Below, one piece after another: positions 34,279 through 48,600 of a DNA stretch of 64,000 nucleotides. Source of the stretch: Babylonia areolata (taxonomy: Eukaryota > Mollusca > Gastropoda > Neogastropoda > Buccinidae). The position numbers and the translations under genes are program-made. The stretch is from NCBI RefSeq assembly GCF_041734735.1, contig NC_134878.1, forward strand, positions 44,403,752 through 44,467,751. Reading direction: 5' to 3'. The stretch's first letter is position 1; each line of letters starts with the position of its first letter. The notes beneath the pieces are model-generated. The model ran no database searches, was not told the origin of the DNA, and was given only the letters and a program-made list of their open reading frames with translations.

Positions 34279-34314
<36 letters not shown>

Positions 34315-34500
34315 CAAAGCAAACCCCCCCCCCCCCCCCCCCCCAAAAAAACCCACCAACTACACAGATTCAATGACAGTTCATGCTTGTAAAATAAAAG
34401 TAAGGTCTTTGAGTGACTGCATATTGTCTTTAACAAAATACACACAAAAAAACCCCAACTACACACATTCAATGACAGTCCATGCTTGTGAAACGGAGAA
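34243..34500. repeat. Tandem duplication carrying poly-A and poly-C
   Basis: GTAAGGTCTTTGA.TG.CTGCA...CAACTACACA.ATTCAATGAC and CATGCTTGT.AAA occur twice. In the first copy the middle holds about 33 A and 22 C; in the second it is a short AC-rich stretch. Probably AHI1 3' UTR. Confidence 0.85.
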
Positions 34501-34519
34501 CTATGCAGCAACAGCTCCA

Positions 34520-34616
34520 TGTCTTGGGACCTGGGACTGGACATGTGCAACCAGATCTTGGGACTGGACATAGGTGTCATCAGATCTTGGGACTGGACTC
34601 AAGTGTAACCAGATCT
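34520..34616. repeat. Three-copy repeat abutting the AHI1 stop codon
   Basis: CAGATCTTGGGACTGGAC and near copies repeat with a period of about 30 bp, ending in CCAGATCTTCAG next to the AHI1 stop codon. Confidence 0.75.
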
Positions 34617-34677
34617 TCAGTCGTCATAGTGCACTCTCTTTTTCTTGCCGTTGGTTGTTTTGCTCTGCTGCAGATCA
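34617..34677 (-). CDS. AHI1: AHI1 last coding exon with stop
   Basis: Acceptor tggtttattccag. Encodes DLQQSKTTNGKKKRVHYDD and TGA (34617-34619), completing the AG|T codon from the previous exon. It was chosen by phase and by an appropriate short basic C-terminus; there is no strong homology in this tail. Confidence 0.72.
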
Positions 34678-36654
34678 CTGGAATAAACCAAGTTTAACTT
34701 TTAACTTCTTTAAAAACATGCACGCACACACGCGCCCACACACACACACACACAAACACGCATGCACATACACACAAAACCCCCACCCAGAACTGAAGTA
34801 TTTCCTTCTCTCTTTCTCTCCCCTTGTCGTTTGTATGCTGAATACAAACTTGCTGAAAACATTGCTTGATTTGTTTAGTTCTTGAAACAGAAAACCATGA
34901 ATAATACTTTAAGGTGAGACCCCACAGGCAAAAAATGGTAAAAAAGTGTTCACAAACATGTTTTGGGTTTTTTCAATTTTTTGGTAGTTTTATGTGTCTA
35001 CTTTCATTTCTTGATGAATGTTCCAGAAAATGACTAAATGTGTGAAAATAAAGATCATTTGCAACCCTGGTGTGTCTACTTTTTTGTTGAAAATATGAAA
35101 GGTGTGCAATTGTGTCCGTTTTCAAGACTTAGATACAGCTAGAATTATTGTCTGCAACGCGGGAAGTGACCTATCAAAATGAGCGGGAAAGACCGGACTT
35201 TCACATGACGTCAGTAGAAACTGTGAAGGCTGCCACCCCTGAGCAAGAAGAGACAAAGACTGACGTGGGTGTTTTCTAATCAGCTTCATCACCTTGAAGC
35301 TCATTGGTCAGTCGCGAAACTTCCGATCGAGAACCGGTTTAGTTGTAAACTGCGCATGCGCACGTATGCAAAACAGCTACTTCGGGCGTTTCCGTCGACG
35401 TCGGAGATTAACGAAGTTACAATATCCGGACACTTTGTGTAAACATTCGTTGTGTAAATATTCGGTTTTTTTTTGGAAAGAGAAAAGAAAACTTTGATCA
35501 TTTCTACGAGAAAAACATGCCGCGAAAGAAACATCACACGCTGAAAACGGCCCATTTTAGTTCTGCATCAAAAAAACAAGCTTTAAAGATGCAGAAAATG
35601 CGTGAAGCAAAGAAACGAAAGGCTGAAGAAGGTGACGAAGTGTTGGATTCTGACATCGAACATGGGCCGCGCGTTTCCTTAGTTGAAACAGATGAAGTTG
35701 CTGCTGATTTTCGTGAACAGATTCCAGAGTCAGCCTCAGCCAAAAAGATAAGACTTGTGCAGGAGTACAACTGGAAGACCAACAATTATAATGATCAGGA
35801 CGTTTTCGGACAGCGCGAGTGGTGCTTATTTGATGTTGGTCAATTGAACAGATTACTGAATGATATGACATGTCCCATGTGTGAAGAGTCGTCGGTACAA
35901 CTCTTCCTCGATGAAAAGATGGGACTGTCAAGAACGGTGGTGCTCAAATGCAAGCAGTGCACATTCAGTAAATCTGAGAATTCATCTCCTAGGATTTTTG
36001 ACAGTGATAGAGGTGATCGGCCCTTTGATGTGAACCAGAGAGCTGTTATGTTTTCCATGGAAGCAGGTGGTGGGTATGCAGTACTCAACAAATTCTGTGC
36101 CATTTTTGGTATGCCTAATATGAGTGAGAACACATACCAACGTATCCACAAAGTGGCATGCAGTGTTTCTCGTGACACTTGTGACATTCTTCAGAGGAAT
36201 GTGCACGCAATTGTGAAAGACACTTACAATGAACTGCACCCAAGAGAACTTGATGCTGTTGAAGATTTCTATCATGAGGATGCTGAGTTAGGCTTTTGGG
36301 AAATTGATGATGGCATCCCTTGGATTGACGTAACTTTTGATGGGACATGGCAGCGCCGTGGCTTTGTTTCACATTATGGTGTGGGAGCTGTGATTGAGGT
36401 GATCACTGGATTTGTGATAGACTGGCATGTGTTGTCCACATATTGCCATATGTGCAAACTGAAAGAAAATGAAAACTTGTCTGAGGCTCAGTGGAATGAG
36501 TGGATGGATGAGCATGAAGCAGAGTGCCAGCGCAACCACCATGCTTAAGCCAAGGCGATGGAGAGAGATGCTGCATTGTTTCTGTGGAACAACTCTGTGG
36601 AGAGGACCGGCTTTCGCTACAGGTATGTTTTGTTTATCAATATAAGAATATTTG

Positions 36655-36724
<70 letters not shown>

Positions 36725-39700
36725 AAATGTTCATGTGCCTACAAATTGTTTGAGTTTGGGCGGGGTGGTAATTTATTGCTTGTAATAGCAAAACTAAAAT
36801 GTGTGTGTGTATATGTGTGTACTCATGCTCACACAGAATCAACAGGATGATGCTTTCATGCAGTTTTATGTTAGTTTCCTTCTTTTATTTTGACATCATT
36901 TTATATTCAGTCTCTTAACAATACTGTTTTAGCACAATGCTGTCTGATGGAGACTCCGCAGCCTTCAGTGCCGTGGAGAGGGCCAAGCCGTATGGGGACA
37001 ACCGGCCTGGTCACCAAGCTGGAATGCACAAACCATGTGCATAAGCGGATTGGAACTGCCCTACGAAAATTTGCCAAGGGAGAAAGACTGGATGGCAAAG
37101 GATCTGGACGTCTCACTTTGCCTAAATGCAAAAGACTCCAGAACTACTTCCGAGGAGCCATATTAGACCCCTGCAACAAAACTGAAGACGACCTGCGCAA
37201 TGCTGTTTGGGCAACGCTGTTCCACAGTGCATCAACAGATGAAGACCCCCATCACTTCAGGTGTCCACATGGCCCAGACAGCTGGTGCTTTTTCAACAAA
37301 GCTCTTTCTCTTGGTCAGCAACCTGGACCACATGCAGAAAATCTTGGCACAGCTGTGTCAAGAGAGGTGTTCAGCAAACTGGTGCCTCTCTACAAAAGAA
37401 TGACCTTGTCACACCTACTAAAGAGAATCCTGCACAAAAAGACACAAAATGTAAATGAATCATTTCATTCACTGCTGTGGACAATTCTCCCAAAGAACCG
37501 TTTCTTTGGTAAACGTCGTGTGGAAGCAGCCGTTGCAAATGCTGTGGGGAAATTCAATCAGGGGAATAACCATCTCACAGAAATGATGAACATGTTCAGC
37601 ATGGATGTTAATGAACATACTTTGGCCATTGTCAGACAGCAGGACAACACCAGACTGAAGAAAGCCGAGGCAACATCCCAGGAACAGTTTGTAATACATC
37701 GGCGTCGACAGCGTCTGCAGAATCAAGCCGCACAGGCTGAACAACAGGCTGAAGAAGGCCCTGTTTATGGCCCTGGGTTACTTGCAGATGAATGAAGACC
37801 TTTCTGCAGTCATCTGACACTTGACTGAAGTAGAAAATATCAGTGAAAATTCAGTAGGTAATGTTTCTTTAGTAGAGAAAACTTCAAAATCTTTATCGCC
37901 TTTTTTCTCATATTCTGCTTTTTCACTGATAGTCATCACCTTGGGACATTGATATCTCAGCAATGAAAAGAGATAGAGTAATAATTCTTTTTTTTCCTTG
38001 TAGAAGAATCATTTTTCTGTAAACCTAAATGAGGATTTCCTCTTCGAAAATGTTGGTGAATTTATTTTTGTACTTGAATTATCATTGTGGTAGTCCTAAC
38101 TCTGATAAATTTCATTACTGTCATTATCTCATGTTTGTAGGTTTCATAATTCTTGCGCTGCAAAAAGCCTCCTTACTGTCATAGATAAAGGGATAGTAAA
38201 CATACATACAAGAAATGGTGCTTCTACAGTAATTTTTCTGGTATGTATCATGTTCTAATGAAACGCATGATTTCTTAACGTTTTACATAATTTTGTGTCA
38301 TTTTGGACAGTAAATCACCTTCACATCTTTCAGTATGCTAAAATTGTCTTGTTTTCTTGTTTTTACTATCATACAGATATAAAAAACCCAAAACATAAGA
38401 AAAGAACTGGATATAAATTTTACCTGTGGGGTCTCACCTTAATTACACATACTTAACCATGACCCACTAGTGCAGACTCCAGGGGTCTGATTCCTGTCCT
38501 GTGCAAACTACTATCCACCTATGTGAAGAAAACGAAAGTAGCTACAATCATTATCATTACAATCATGTGTTGTTTCAATTGCGGTTTTAAAGTCTATATT
38601 ACATTTTATTGGTGGATAGAAGAAAGTTTTATCACCCCTTGGTTTCTGGTGTGTGTGTGTGCGTGTGCGTGTGCGTGTGTGTGCGTGTGTGTGTGTGTGT
38701 GCTGACATAAGAAGTAAAAAAAACCAAAACAATATAAATGATAACAGTAATGATAACAATCAAACATAATGACACTGATAACATCAACAACAGATGAAGA
38801 AGACGTGCAGCATTGCAACACCTGCATCAGCTCCTGACACTTCACAAGCAAAGTACAAACATACACAAAACACACTGACCTGTTTGTTTCGTTCATGTCA
38901 GAGTCTGACTCTTCGCCCCCAGAGAGGAATCTGAGTTGTCCGTCCTTTGTTTTAATGGCGGTAAACTGGTAACAAGACAGACAAAAAGACAGTATGATAG
39001 CAGTCTTTTCCAGTCAACCTGTTCACCAAAGAACTGCACAAGGTATTAGTTATCATAATCATTTTATTAACTTGTAATGAACTCCCCACCCCCTCCACCC
39101 CCAACCCTCACTCACAAAAAAAATCCAAGAAAAAAAATCGCAGTGAAAACAGATTTTTAATGTTACACAGTCTGTTATTTTGAAATGTTGACTGCATAGG
39201 TGGGAGTGACTAATCCTTCGAACACTGAAAAGTTTGTGGCCAGGGTTCAGGGGCCAGCCAACTAAAATGCTTGTCTTAATACCAAGATCAAGTAAAATTG
39301 GGGAAAACAGCCAAAATGCCAATATGTATCAAATGGAAATACTCCCACTCATGTGATAGTGCTTTTGGGAGAGCGGGGGTTGCTTTCTCAAGAACAGTTT
39401 ATTCCATTTGTATTGTTCCTTGAAATGGTACCTCCACACACACACACACACACAAATACAGCCGTAGATCAAATCGGATCCAGTTTGTGGCAAAACTTTA
39501 GCGTTCAGTCTGTAGCATCTGAAAAGTTGGAGTTTTGAATGTCTCAATGAATTAACAAAATGAAAAACTGCACAAGATGTTTTTCTTTTAAAGCCATGGC
39601 TATGTTCAGTAGGGATCTGATCTGTTTTCTTTATTTCTTTTTTTTTTCTTTTTTCTTTTTTACTTTTGTTGTTGTTGTTATTTTTTGCAAGAAACTAAAT

Positions 39701-42586
39701 ATCATACAATAAGTTAATATTTTCACCAATATATCTTCCTATAAGGAAACTTGTTTAAACCTAATAGATTAAAGCTGGTGATAATAGTTCTGCTGGCTGT
39801 GCATGATGAACCTATTTCATAAGCAGTATGAAGCAGAGAGATACACCAGAGATAAGCCAGTTATTAAAAAAAAAAAAAAAAAAAATTCTTACAAATTTTC
39901 TTTCGGAACAAGTGAAGTAACACCAAATCACTGTGCAACTGACACAATCCCTAACACAAGTCCAAAATCCAGTCAGCAAACCCCCCCAAAATACCAACAT
40001 CACAAAAGAAGAACTTGTAAAAATCACAAGTAAAATCATCACTTCTGGGACTTCAGTTGTTGTTTTTTTTTTATCACAGCTTTTAGGGCAGCATGTGCTG
40101 AAGATACAGAGGGAGGGGTGAGGGCAGACAAGGAGGAAGGAGGTAGAGAGGGGTGTGAGGGAGGAGGGGGTGGGAGGCAGTAGCAGATGAACAGGAATCC
40201 TTCCCTTCTGCGATTTCTGTGCGGGGGGTCCCATCAAACAGACATCAGCCTGTGTATGTTTCAAGGTCTTTTTTTTTTTTTTTCAATTATACCAAACCGT
40301 TTTTTTCCCCCCAATGATTCCCACCCGCACTCTCCCCAGCAACTTTATCATTCCCCCAGCCCTGAAGAGTGATCTCCGTCACATCAATCCTCGCCATGGC
40401 AACAAAAAATATTGTATTAATTTTTTTGTCACAACAGATTTCTCTGTGTGAAATTCAGGCTGCTCTCCCCAGGGACAGCGTGTTGCGCCACTGAGAGCGC
40501 CACCCTTTTTTTCATTTTTTTCCTGCCTGCAGTTTCTGCTTTTCTATTGAAGAGGATTTTTCCAGAGACAACCTTTTTGTTGCTGAGGGTTCTTTTACAT
40601 GCGCTAAGTGCATGCTGCACATGGGACCACCACTCAAGGTCTAGTGGAGGGGGGAAAAATACTGGCGACTGTGCCGGGATTTGAACCAGTGCGCTCAGAT
40701 TCTCTCGTTTCCTAGGCAGACGCGTTACCTCTAGGCCATCACTCCACTATGTTATCTATCTTGAACGGAGGGAAAGGTTAGAGAGGGGGGAGTCTCAACA
40801 AGTGATGAGGGATGTGGTGGGGGAGGAGTTGGAGGGGTGGGGATTTAGGGGGTGAGGTTGGTGCATCAAGCAAGGAACAGGAGAAAGAAAATCAATCGAA
40901 CATTGTTGCTTACAGCCCAGCTGACTGCACTGAGCCAAACTGAAAAAAAAAAAAAAGAAAAAAAAAGAAAAATTAAATTAACAAAAATTAAAAAACAAAA
41001 ACAAACAAATAACAGATAAATACATAAAAATTCTACTACACATAATAATAATATTTATAAGGCGCAAAATCTTGATGACTGCAGAGAGCGATTTGGAACC
41101 AACGGTGGCACAAATGGAAATGCTAAAGTATGGAGTCATCAGCAGCAGTGGGCGTAACTTGTGGTCTGTTTGGAGCTGGGTCAAGTTTTCATCTTCTTTG
41201 CTTCATGTGATAGTTTTAGATAATTATCAACGCTAAAAAATCTTGTGGTTCTTTCTCTTCATTAAATGACCTCCCCCCCACTCCCCTAAAAAAAAAAAAA
41301 ACCCACCGAACAAAGAAACAAACAAGACAAACAGGGTGGATAGAAGAGGGAGGAGGATAAGTGCACAGAGAGACACGACAGGCAAAGATGAATGTAACGA
41401 CAGGCGCAATAGCTGAGTGATTAGAGTGTTGGACTTTCAATCTGAGGGTCCCAGGTTCAAATCTTGGTGACGGCGCCTGGTGGGTAAAGGGTGGAGATTT
41501 TTCCGATCTCCCAGGTCAACATATGTACAGACCTGCTTGTGCCTGAACCCCCTACATGCGTAAAACGCAAGCAGAAGATCAAATACGCACGTTGAAGATA
41601 CTGTAATCCATGTCAGCGTTCGGTGGGTTATGGAAACAAGAACATACCAAGCATGCACACCCCCAAAAACGGAGTATGGCTGCCTACATGGCGGGGTAAA
41701 TAAACGAAACGGTCATACATGTAAAATGTTTGTTTCTGTCTGTGTGCGTATGTGTGTGTGCCTGAAATCTGATTGAATGACACAGGAAATGGATGATGAG
41801 TGCCCAGTGGCAGCCATCAGTCAGCTCAACCCCGGTAGGAAGCCTGTTGTGCAAATGACACCGTGTTTGGAAAGCGCTTAGAGCTTGGTCTGCGAACCCC
41901 TTTCATATGTAAAACGCAAGCAGAAGATCAAACACGCACGTTAAAAAGATCCTGTAATCCATGTCAGCATTCTGTGGGGATGGAAACAAGAACATACACA
42001 GCATGCACACCCCTGAAAATGGAGTATGGCTGCCAACATGGCAGGTAAAAAAACGGTCATACACATAAAAGCCCACTTGTGTACATACGAGTGAACGCGG
42101 TAGTTGCAGCCCACGAACAACAAAGAAGAAGAATGTAACAATGCAGGTATGCACGTACATACACAAATGAAGGATATATGTGTTCATCAAAAGCTCACAG
42201 ATCTAAACACATATGACAACAAAAAAAACCCCCATCAACATGACTTCATGCTTTAGAAAGTAACCAACACAAAAGTAAAGGGGTACACTGTGCATACTGC
42301 AATAGAAAACACATGCACAAATAAAAACAACAAAACCACTTACATGTTTTTTGCCTGCAGCCTCTTCATCATCATCATCTTCTGGAAAGACAAACAGAAA
42401 AAGGAGATATTTCAATGAAGTCTTCAGCTTTCTGTGTTATACACAGTACTATCCAGGACAGTGAGGTTGGCAATCAAGTATACACCTGTGTTGTCAAGAT
42501 TATTCAGCATTAACTGAAAAGTAAATTTCTAACACTCTGCTCTTTAATTAGTCTAATGTTAATTTCAAAGTACTCACTTGCGTAGG

Positions 42587-42659
<73 letters not shown>

Positions 42660-45600
42660 TGTGTCTGTGTGTTGAATGTGCTTGTAAACATATTATGTAT
42701 ATGTGTGTGCATGTGAACATACGTATGTGTGTGTTTGCATACTTGCATATGTCTTAGAGTTAAGTGTGTGTGTGTATAAAATGAGAACGTTGAATGGATG
42801 ACAATGCATGCAAGTGTGTGTGTGTGTGTGTGTGTCTGTGTGTGTATGCCTGTGTGTATGTCTGCAAGTGCACAACAACTACACGCATGTCATTCATTAT
42901 GCGTGTTGTTCAGCTTGGGTTTTGAGCACTGATACACAGAGAGAGCCACACAGCAGAGCACACTGACCTGCCATGGTGACGTAGTTGGCAGGGAAGAAGC
43001 CTTGCTGTCCGTCAGGCAGCTCTCCCATCCACCAGTTCTCGCTGTCTTTGTGCAGCAGCAGGATGCTGTCACCGCAGAACAGCGACAGCTCATCAGACCG
43101 CTGAGCTTTGTAATCGTACAGCGCCACCACCTGAGGCAAAAAACAAAACAAAACAAAAAAAAACAAGTGATTAGACATTATATCGAAGCATAACATTTTG
43201 CAGAAAGCTTACCCATCTCCTAAAACATGTTCTTAGAACACTGTTCAGTTATCAAATAACCAACAATACTACGAAAATCTCTTTTCCAAGGGGGAAGAAA
43301 AAAACCCTTTTTTCTGACTCACAAGCATAAGCAAAGAGTCTGTATAATCACCCTGATTCCGTGGACATTGTATCTGTCCTCAACCGGATTTGTGCCTGTT
43401 GCCAGGAGTTAAATGGCAGATTTCTAAATGATTCCTGAACCGATTTACATTGGATTGGTTGCAAAACAATGAGCTCAACAACACCGTACTAAGTAGTATA
43501 AAATGAAGCGTTGGTTATTTAAGATGAAGTTATTATGTTAAGTCAACATTTCTCAGTTTCATCATAAGACAGAAAAACCAAATCTGGCAGGAAGATCAGG
43601 ATTGTTAAAAAACCTTTTCAATAAGTCATTTGCTTTACAAAGGTTCAAGGACAAGGTCATGACTTGGCCTCATGGAAAAGGCTTGTTGACAATACACAGC
43701 TTGTGTCTCATTTCAAGTCTTCATCAAACTTGCAACAGTGAGTTCCAGTGGTGTAAATATATGCACTGTGAACATTCAGGGTCAGCGGTCAAAGGTCAAG
43801 ATCATAACACAAAGGTCAAGATCATAACCAGGCATACTGGAAAATGTTTGTTGACAGTGTGACTCAGCCAGAATAGCTGGGACTGCACACCTGACCTTCA
43901 CCTAACTCTGCGTAACAACTGGTTATGAAGAGAATGTGTATCAATCTATTGTTGTTTGCTTGGTCCCTCAGCTCCGTGGGGGAACCGTCGTGGCACTGCA
44001 ACGCTGACTCGTGCACTGGCCTTCTCCTTTCTGGACGTCCATGTGTGAGTGACTGTGTCTCAGCAAATGTCAGGCCTGTCCACTCTTCAATGTTTTCAGA
44101 CCATTTTCTCCTTTTCAATCTATGTCAAGGTCACAGATCAAGGTCACAAAAATGTACTGTTGAAAATATGCCCTTGGGGGGGTGGAGGTGCCCTTGTTTT
44201 ATCTGCTGCAATTTTCATTTACTGAAGTTTGCATGTATCACATACCAGTCTTGGAAGTCTTACTTTTTTTTCTGTTTGAAATACCATTAAGGAGATGGAA
44301 AAACTGTACACTTAAAGTCTTAACTCCCGAGAGCAAGGTGTCGGTTGCGCCCCTTTTCTCTGCATTCAAATTTTGTATTACGTGTAGCTGACACATTTTG
44401 TACTTTCCAAAGTCAATTCAGGTCTAGATTGGAAGCTGCTAGGCAAATCTCGCTCTTTGCCATAAATGAAGCCAAACCGTAGCTTTATTAGGCTTTTATT
44501 TTGAATAAACCTTCACCGACATCACACTGTCAGACTCTGGTGAGAAACTGGATTGATTCAAATCGCCCGCCATTTATAGTCCGGTTCAGGCTTTAAAAAG
44601 AGTACAGTTTTACCACAATATGAATAGCTGGATGAGAAGAAGTGGCTCAAAAGTGCCGATGATCGACTCACTTTCTTGGGCTTTCTGGTGCTGCCCAATG
44701 GTGCTTGGAAGGAGAACTGAGCTTTGCCTTGCGACTGTAAAAAATAAAGTCAGTCAACACACAATGTTATGCAATTTTTCCTCTTTTCAATCACAGACAT
44801 GCAAAAGCAAAGCATTCTCCCATTCCGTTTGTTCAACTGCTCCCCCACCCCAACAAAAAAAAAAAAAAAAAAAAAAAAGGCAGCAAAATTCCTTCCTTTC
44901 TCTTTAAACACAGAAAAGAAGAAAAGGGTGAGGCTGCACAATGGTGACACACTCTCCAAAGGGAGAGCAGCCCAAACTATCGCACAGAGAAATCTGTTGT
45001 GCCACAAAAAAAAAAAAAAAAAAAAATACAATACACGATATAAAATCAAACAAGAAATATACCTTAGGGTTAAAAAAAACAACAACAAACAAAAAAAAAA
45101 AAAAGAAAAGAAAAAAACCTGAAAGATTTTTAATTAATTCATCAACTGACTCATTGGACTGCTAAAACTGAATAACAGTCATACACTCATACATTCATTC
45201 ATTATTCTTTTTTTCCCCCATTCCCCCCCCCCCTCTTTCTTTGGCTTTCATACAATCCCCCCCCAAAAAATATACAACAACAACAACAACAAAACAACAA
45301 CAAAAAAACCTCTGAAAAAAACAAATGAAAGGAAGATACAAAAAAAGAAAAAAAAGGAAAGAAAACACAAGAACAACACATAAACACACATATAAACATT
45401 CTCCCACCCTTAAAAACAAGTCACAAAGAATTAAAGAAAACATCGTCACTACCAAACCAACCTGACCATGTCTGTACCAAAGCAACTGGAACATCAGAAA
45501 AAAACAAACAGAAGCAGCAATGACAGTCAGTGAAAATACAAAAAAGGAAAGAACAGAAACAAGAGAGAAAAAAACAACAACAGAGAGAATGCAAAACTTA

Positions 45601-48600
45601 CGTTATCCAAAGCAATCTGCGGAGGCCTTCCAAAATGTGTAGACTTGGTCCCATGGCGCCCAACTGTACAAAAAAAAAAGAAAAAGAAAAAAAAAAGAGT
45701 TCAAATGATGACAAAATTTTGGTGTCAAAACATAAAAAATCTGGACACAAATATCACTGTTTTGGATGTTTTGTGTGTGTTCTTTCAGGTCTTCACAGAA
45801 TCACAAAAAATAAACAATGTGAGGTTCTTTTCCTCTGACAAACATACCAGTACACAGATATCCCCCCCCAACACCCCCCCCAAAAAAAAATCACTTTGAT
45901 AAAAAGTTAGAATCTGACTTACAGTTTTAAAATGTACTCACATTCACAAAATACTCCTGTATACACAAACATATACACAACAAACACACACACACACACT
46001 CACTCTTTCTCTCCCTCTCTCTTTTTTTTCCCTTCCTCGACTAATATTTTAGCGATGAATGAATGAATGAATACAAATATACACATACTCTCATCTTTAC
46101 CTCTTCCTTGTCCACTATCACTTTCAGTAAAGAGACATTAAACAGACTGAATGAACGAACACACACTCATATACAGACACTCACATATCCACACGCGCAC
46201 ACACTCACACACAAACATCACACACACACACACACACACACAATCACCACCTTCAGAAAAGGTGGGTCTCCATGAGGAATCAGCCTGCTTCATGTACAGG
46301 TTCTGAGAGGCAAACTGCTGTTGTTGGATGGTAGACAGCATTGTCGGAGTGGCGTGCGGGGACAGGGCACCCGGAGAGAGCATCTGAAAACGGCATTCAG
46401 AGTGGTTAAGATACAGAGAATTAAGAAAGACTATTTAACTCATTCAACTCTTTCCCTGCCAAGTTTCTGTGCAAAAAACACTCCCCAGCACCTAATATCT
46501 TCTTTTTTTTTGCTGCCCCAATTTCTGCACCGTTTCAGTGGCATTACTCCCATGCCACTCATTTAGATTCCCCCATACACGGTCACACTGGATTCGTTCG
46601 TCAGAGTCCCAGTGTTGGCAGTCCACAAGGAACCATCAATGTTAGGTCGCCAGGAGGCCACACACCAGAGGAGACCCTGCACTGCTGCTGAGTCACTTCG
46701 GTGGTGTTCAGTGATGCCTGTTCTGATTTAACGTACTTAGGACACCACCTACTAAGCCCCCTACTAACGACAACAATGGCTTAGTTGCGGAGCCAGGATG
46801 AGTGAGCACCCCTCCCAGAGTGGAGACTGCCACCACGTCCCTCAAACAACAGCTCCCCATGACTCTGCTGACACTGAAGACACTGACAGGAATCACCCCA
46901 AGCACAGAAGTGGAGGGGTATCGAAACTGAGCCACCATGAGAGCAGAGCATGAAAGGCCACAGACTCTGAGACTGTTTTGTTTATATTGATGATGATGGA
47001 GGAGGATGACAATGACGACGACGATGTTGCTATGGAGGTCCGTTTTGGTTTGGGACTGCGTGACAAGGCTATACTCTACACTTCCTGTCATAATGATATC
47101 GCGGCATTAACCATGCCTGAGAGATACAGACACTTGCAGTGTTGGTCATGTAATTAGAGCGACACATCCAAAGATGCATCCTTGAAGTGGATGACACTCG
47201 ACTGTGTGGTCCCAGTCTCCCCATTTAAGCCCACAGCACACTCAACTCTGGGTATGAGCCAGCCACAAGCCGAAAAACCCACCTCCGCTGGGATTCAAAC
47301 CCGTGTCCTCCCAGCCGTCAGTCTGCGACGCTAACCACTTCGCCATGGCGGCTGGTTGCGCCTAATATCTTAGAAACGATGCTCTCAGTCACAGGCTTCG
47401 GTTCGTGTCAAAACAACACAATGGACGTGTTCACTTCAAACTTGGTCAGGGGGAAAAGGTTAGTCATTGTGTTACTGGCAGGAAACTGTCTGCAGCTGTC
47501 AAGCTTTGTTACAAGGTGAAAAATTGGTTTTATCAGTATGACCCCTCGATGTCAACAAAAGTCACCTGCGGTGGTGCACTGTCCAGTAAACTTTAGTCAC
47601 TTATGGTGGTGAAAGAGTTAAAAGAAAACACTGCAATAAATAGCATCCCGGAAAAGACACTGTTGCTAGGATATGCACTGCACTTGTCAGAACACTACAG
47701 CCGAACAGTCTACTTGGCAAACATTAGAACATTAGAGGAGTGGTGGCCTTGTGGTAACACAGCCGCCTTGGAAGTCCCAGAATCTTGAGCGCACTGGATC
47801 AAATCCCACGTTCGCAGTACATTTTCTCCCTCTTCACTCGACCTTGTGTGGTGGTCTGGATGCTAGTCATTCGGATGAAATGAATGCACTTAATCAAATT
47901 AATGCATGTAAAAGCACCCACTGCAACAAAAAAGGATCGCCCCAGCCCTTGCAGGCAGAAAAAAGAAAAAAAAAAAAGGGTGGCACAGCAATGTGACATA
48001 CTCTCCATAGAGAGAACAGGCCAAATTTTACACAGAGAAATCTGTTGTCACAAAAGGGTAAGTGATGGGTGGACCGTGGAGTAATGGCTTTGTGTGGAGT
48101 GATGACCTAGAGGTAACGCGTCCGCATAGGAAGTGAGATAATCTGAGCACACTGGTTCGAATCACGGCTCAGTTGCCCATATTTTTTCCCTCTCCTCTAG
48201 ACCTTGAGTGGTGGTCTGGACGCTAGTCATTCGGATGAGAAGATATACCAAGGTCCCATGTTCAGCACGCACTTAGCGCCCGTAAAGAACCCACGGCAAC
48301 TAAAGGGTTGTCCCTGGCAAAATTCTGTCGAAAAATCCACTTCGACAGGAAAATCAAACAAAACTGCATGCAGGAAAAAATAGAGAGAGGTGCTCTCTGT
48401 GTAGCGATGCGCTCTCCCTGGGGAGAGCAGCCTGAATTTCACAGAGAAATCTGTTGTGACAAAAAAAGAGAAATACAAATACAAATACAATACAGTAAAA
48501 TCCTAGAAAAAAAACTGTTGTTGAGGTGATACACTGCACTTGTCAAAACACTACAGCAGATTATTCAAGCTGTCAAAGACATTGATATGTCTGAATCTAA

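Larger units (their letters stand above)
30083..34616. other. TRAPPC5-AHI1 interval, probably includes a long AHI1 3' UTR
   Basis: 4.5 kb with no coding exon and, unusually for this window, no SINE or LINE. It has TA and CA microsatellites (30665-30725, 30908-30930, 33669-33710), an exact 122-bp duplication (32301-32544) and two small tandem duplications next to the AHI1 stop. Freedom from transposons over 31-34 kb would fit a transcribed 3' UTR, but this is inference. Confidence 0.5.
34913..38438 (+). mobile_element. Kolobok-like DNA transposon, TTAA target site, nearly whole
   Basis: 3526 bp bounded by TTAA on both sides (34909-34912 and 38439-38442). Terminal inverted repeats GGTGAGACCCCACAGG are 16/16 identical. 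A second inverted pair, ATGTTTTGGGTTTTTT, lies at 34958-34973 and 38381-38396. The element encodes a transposase on the plus strand (35517-37795) of the Mutator-like/Kolobok type and is inserted antisense in the last AHI1 intron. TTAA target duplications are typical of Kolobok and piggyBac; the transposase is not piggyBac-like. The reading frame has an in-frame stop and at least one shift, so this copy looks inactive but young. Confidence 0.88.

Noticed and set aside
35517-37795. Host gene or domesticated transposase
   Set aside because: Flanked by perfect terminal repeats and TTAA, with a broken frame; a transposon copy is the simpler reading.
44769-45122. Lys-rich ORFs on the plus strand
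   Set aside because: Translations of A-runs beside a SINE fragment.
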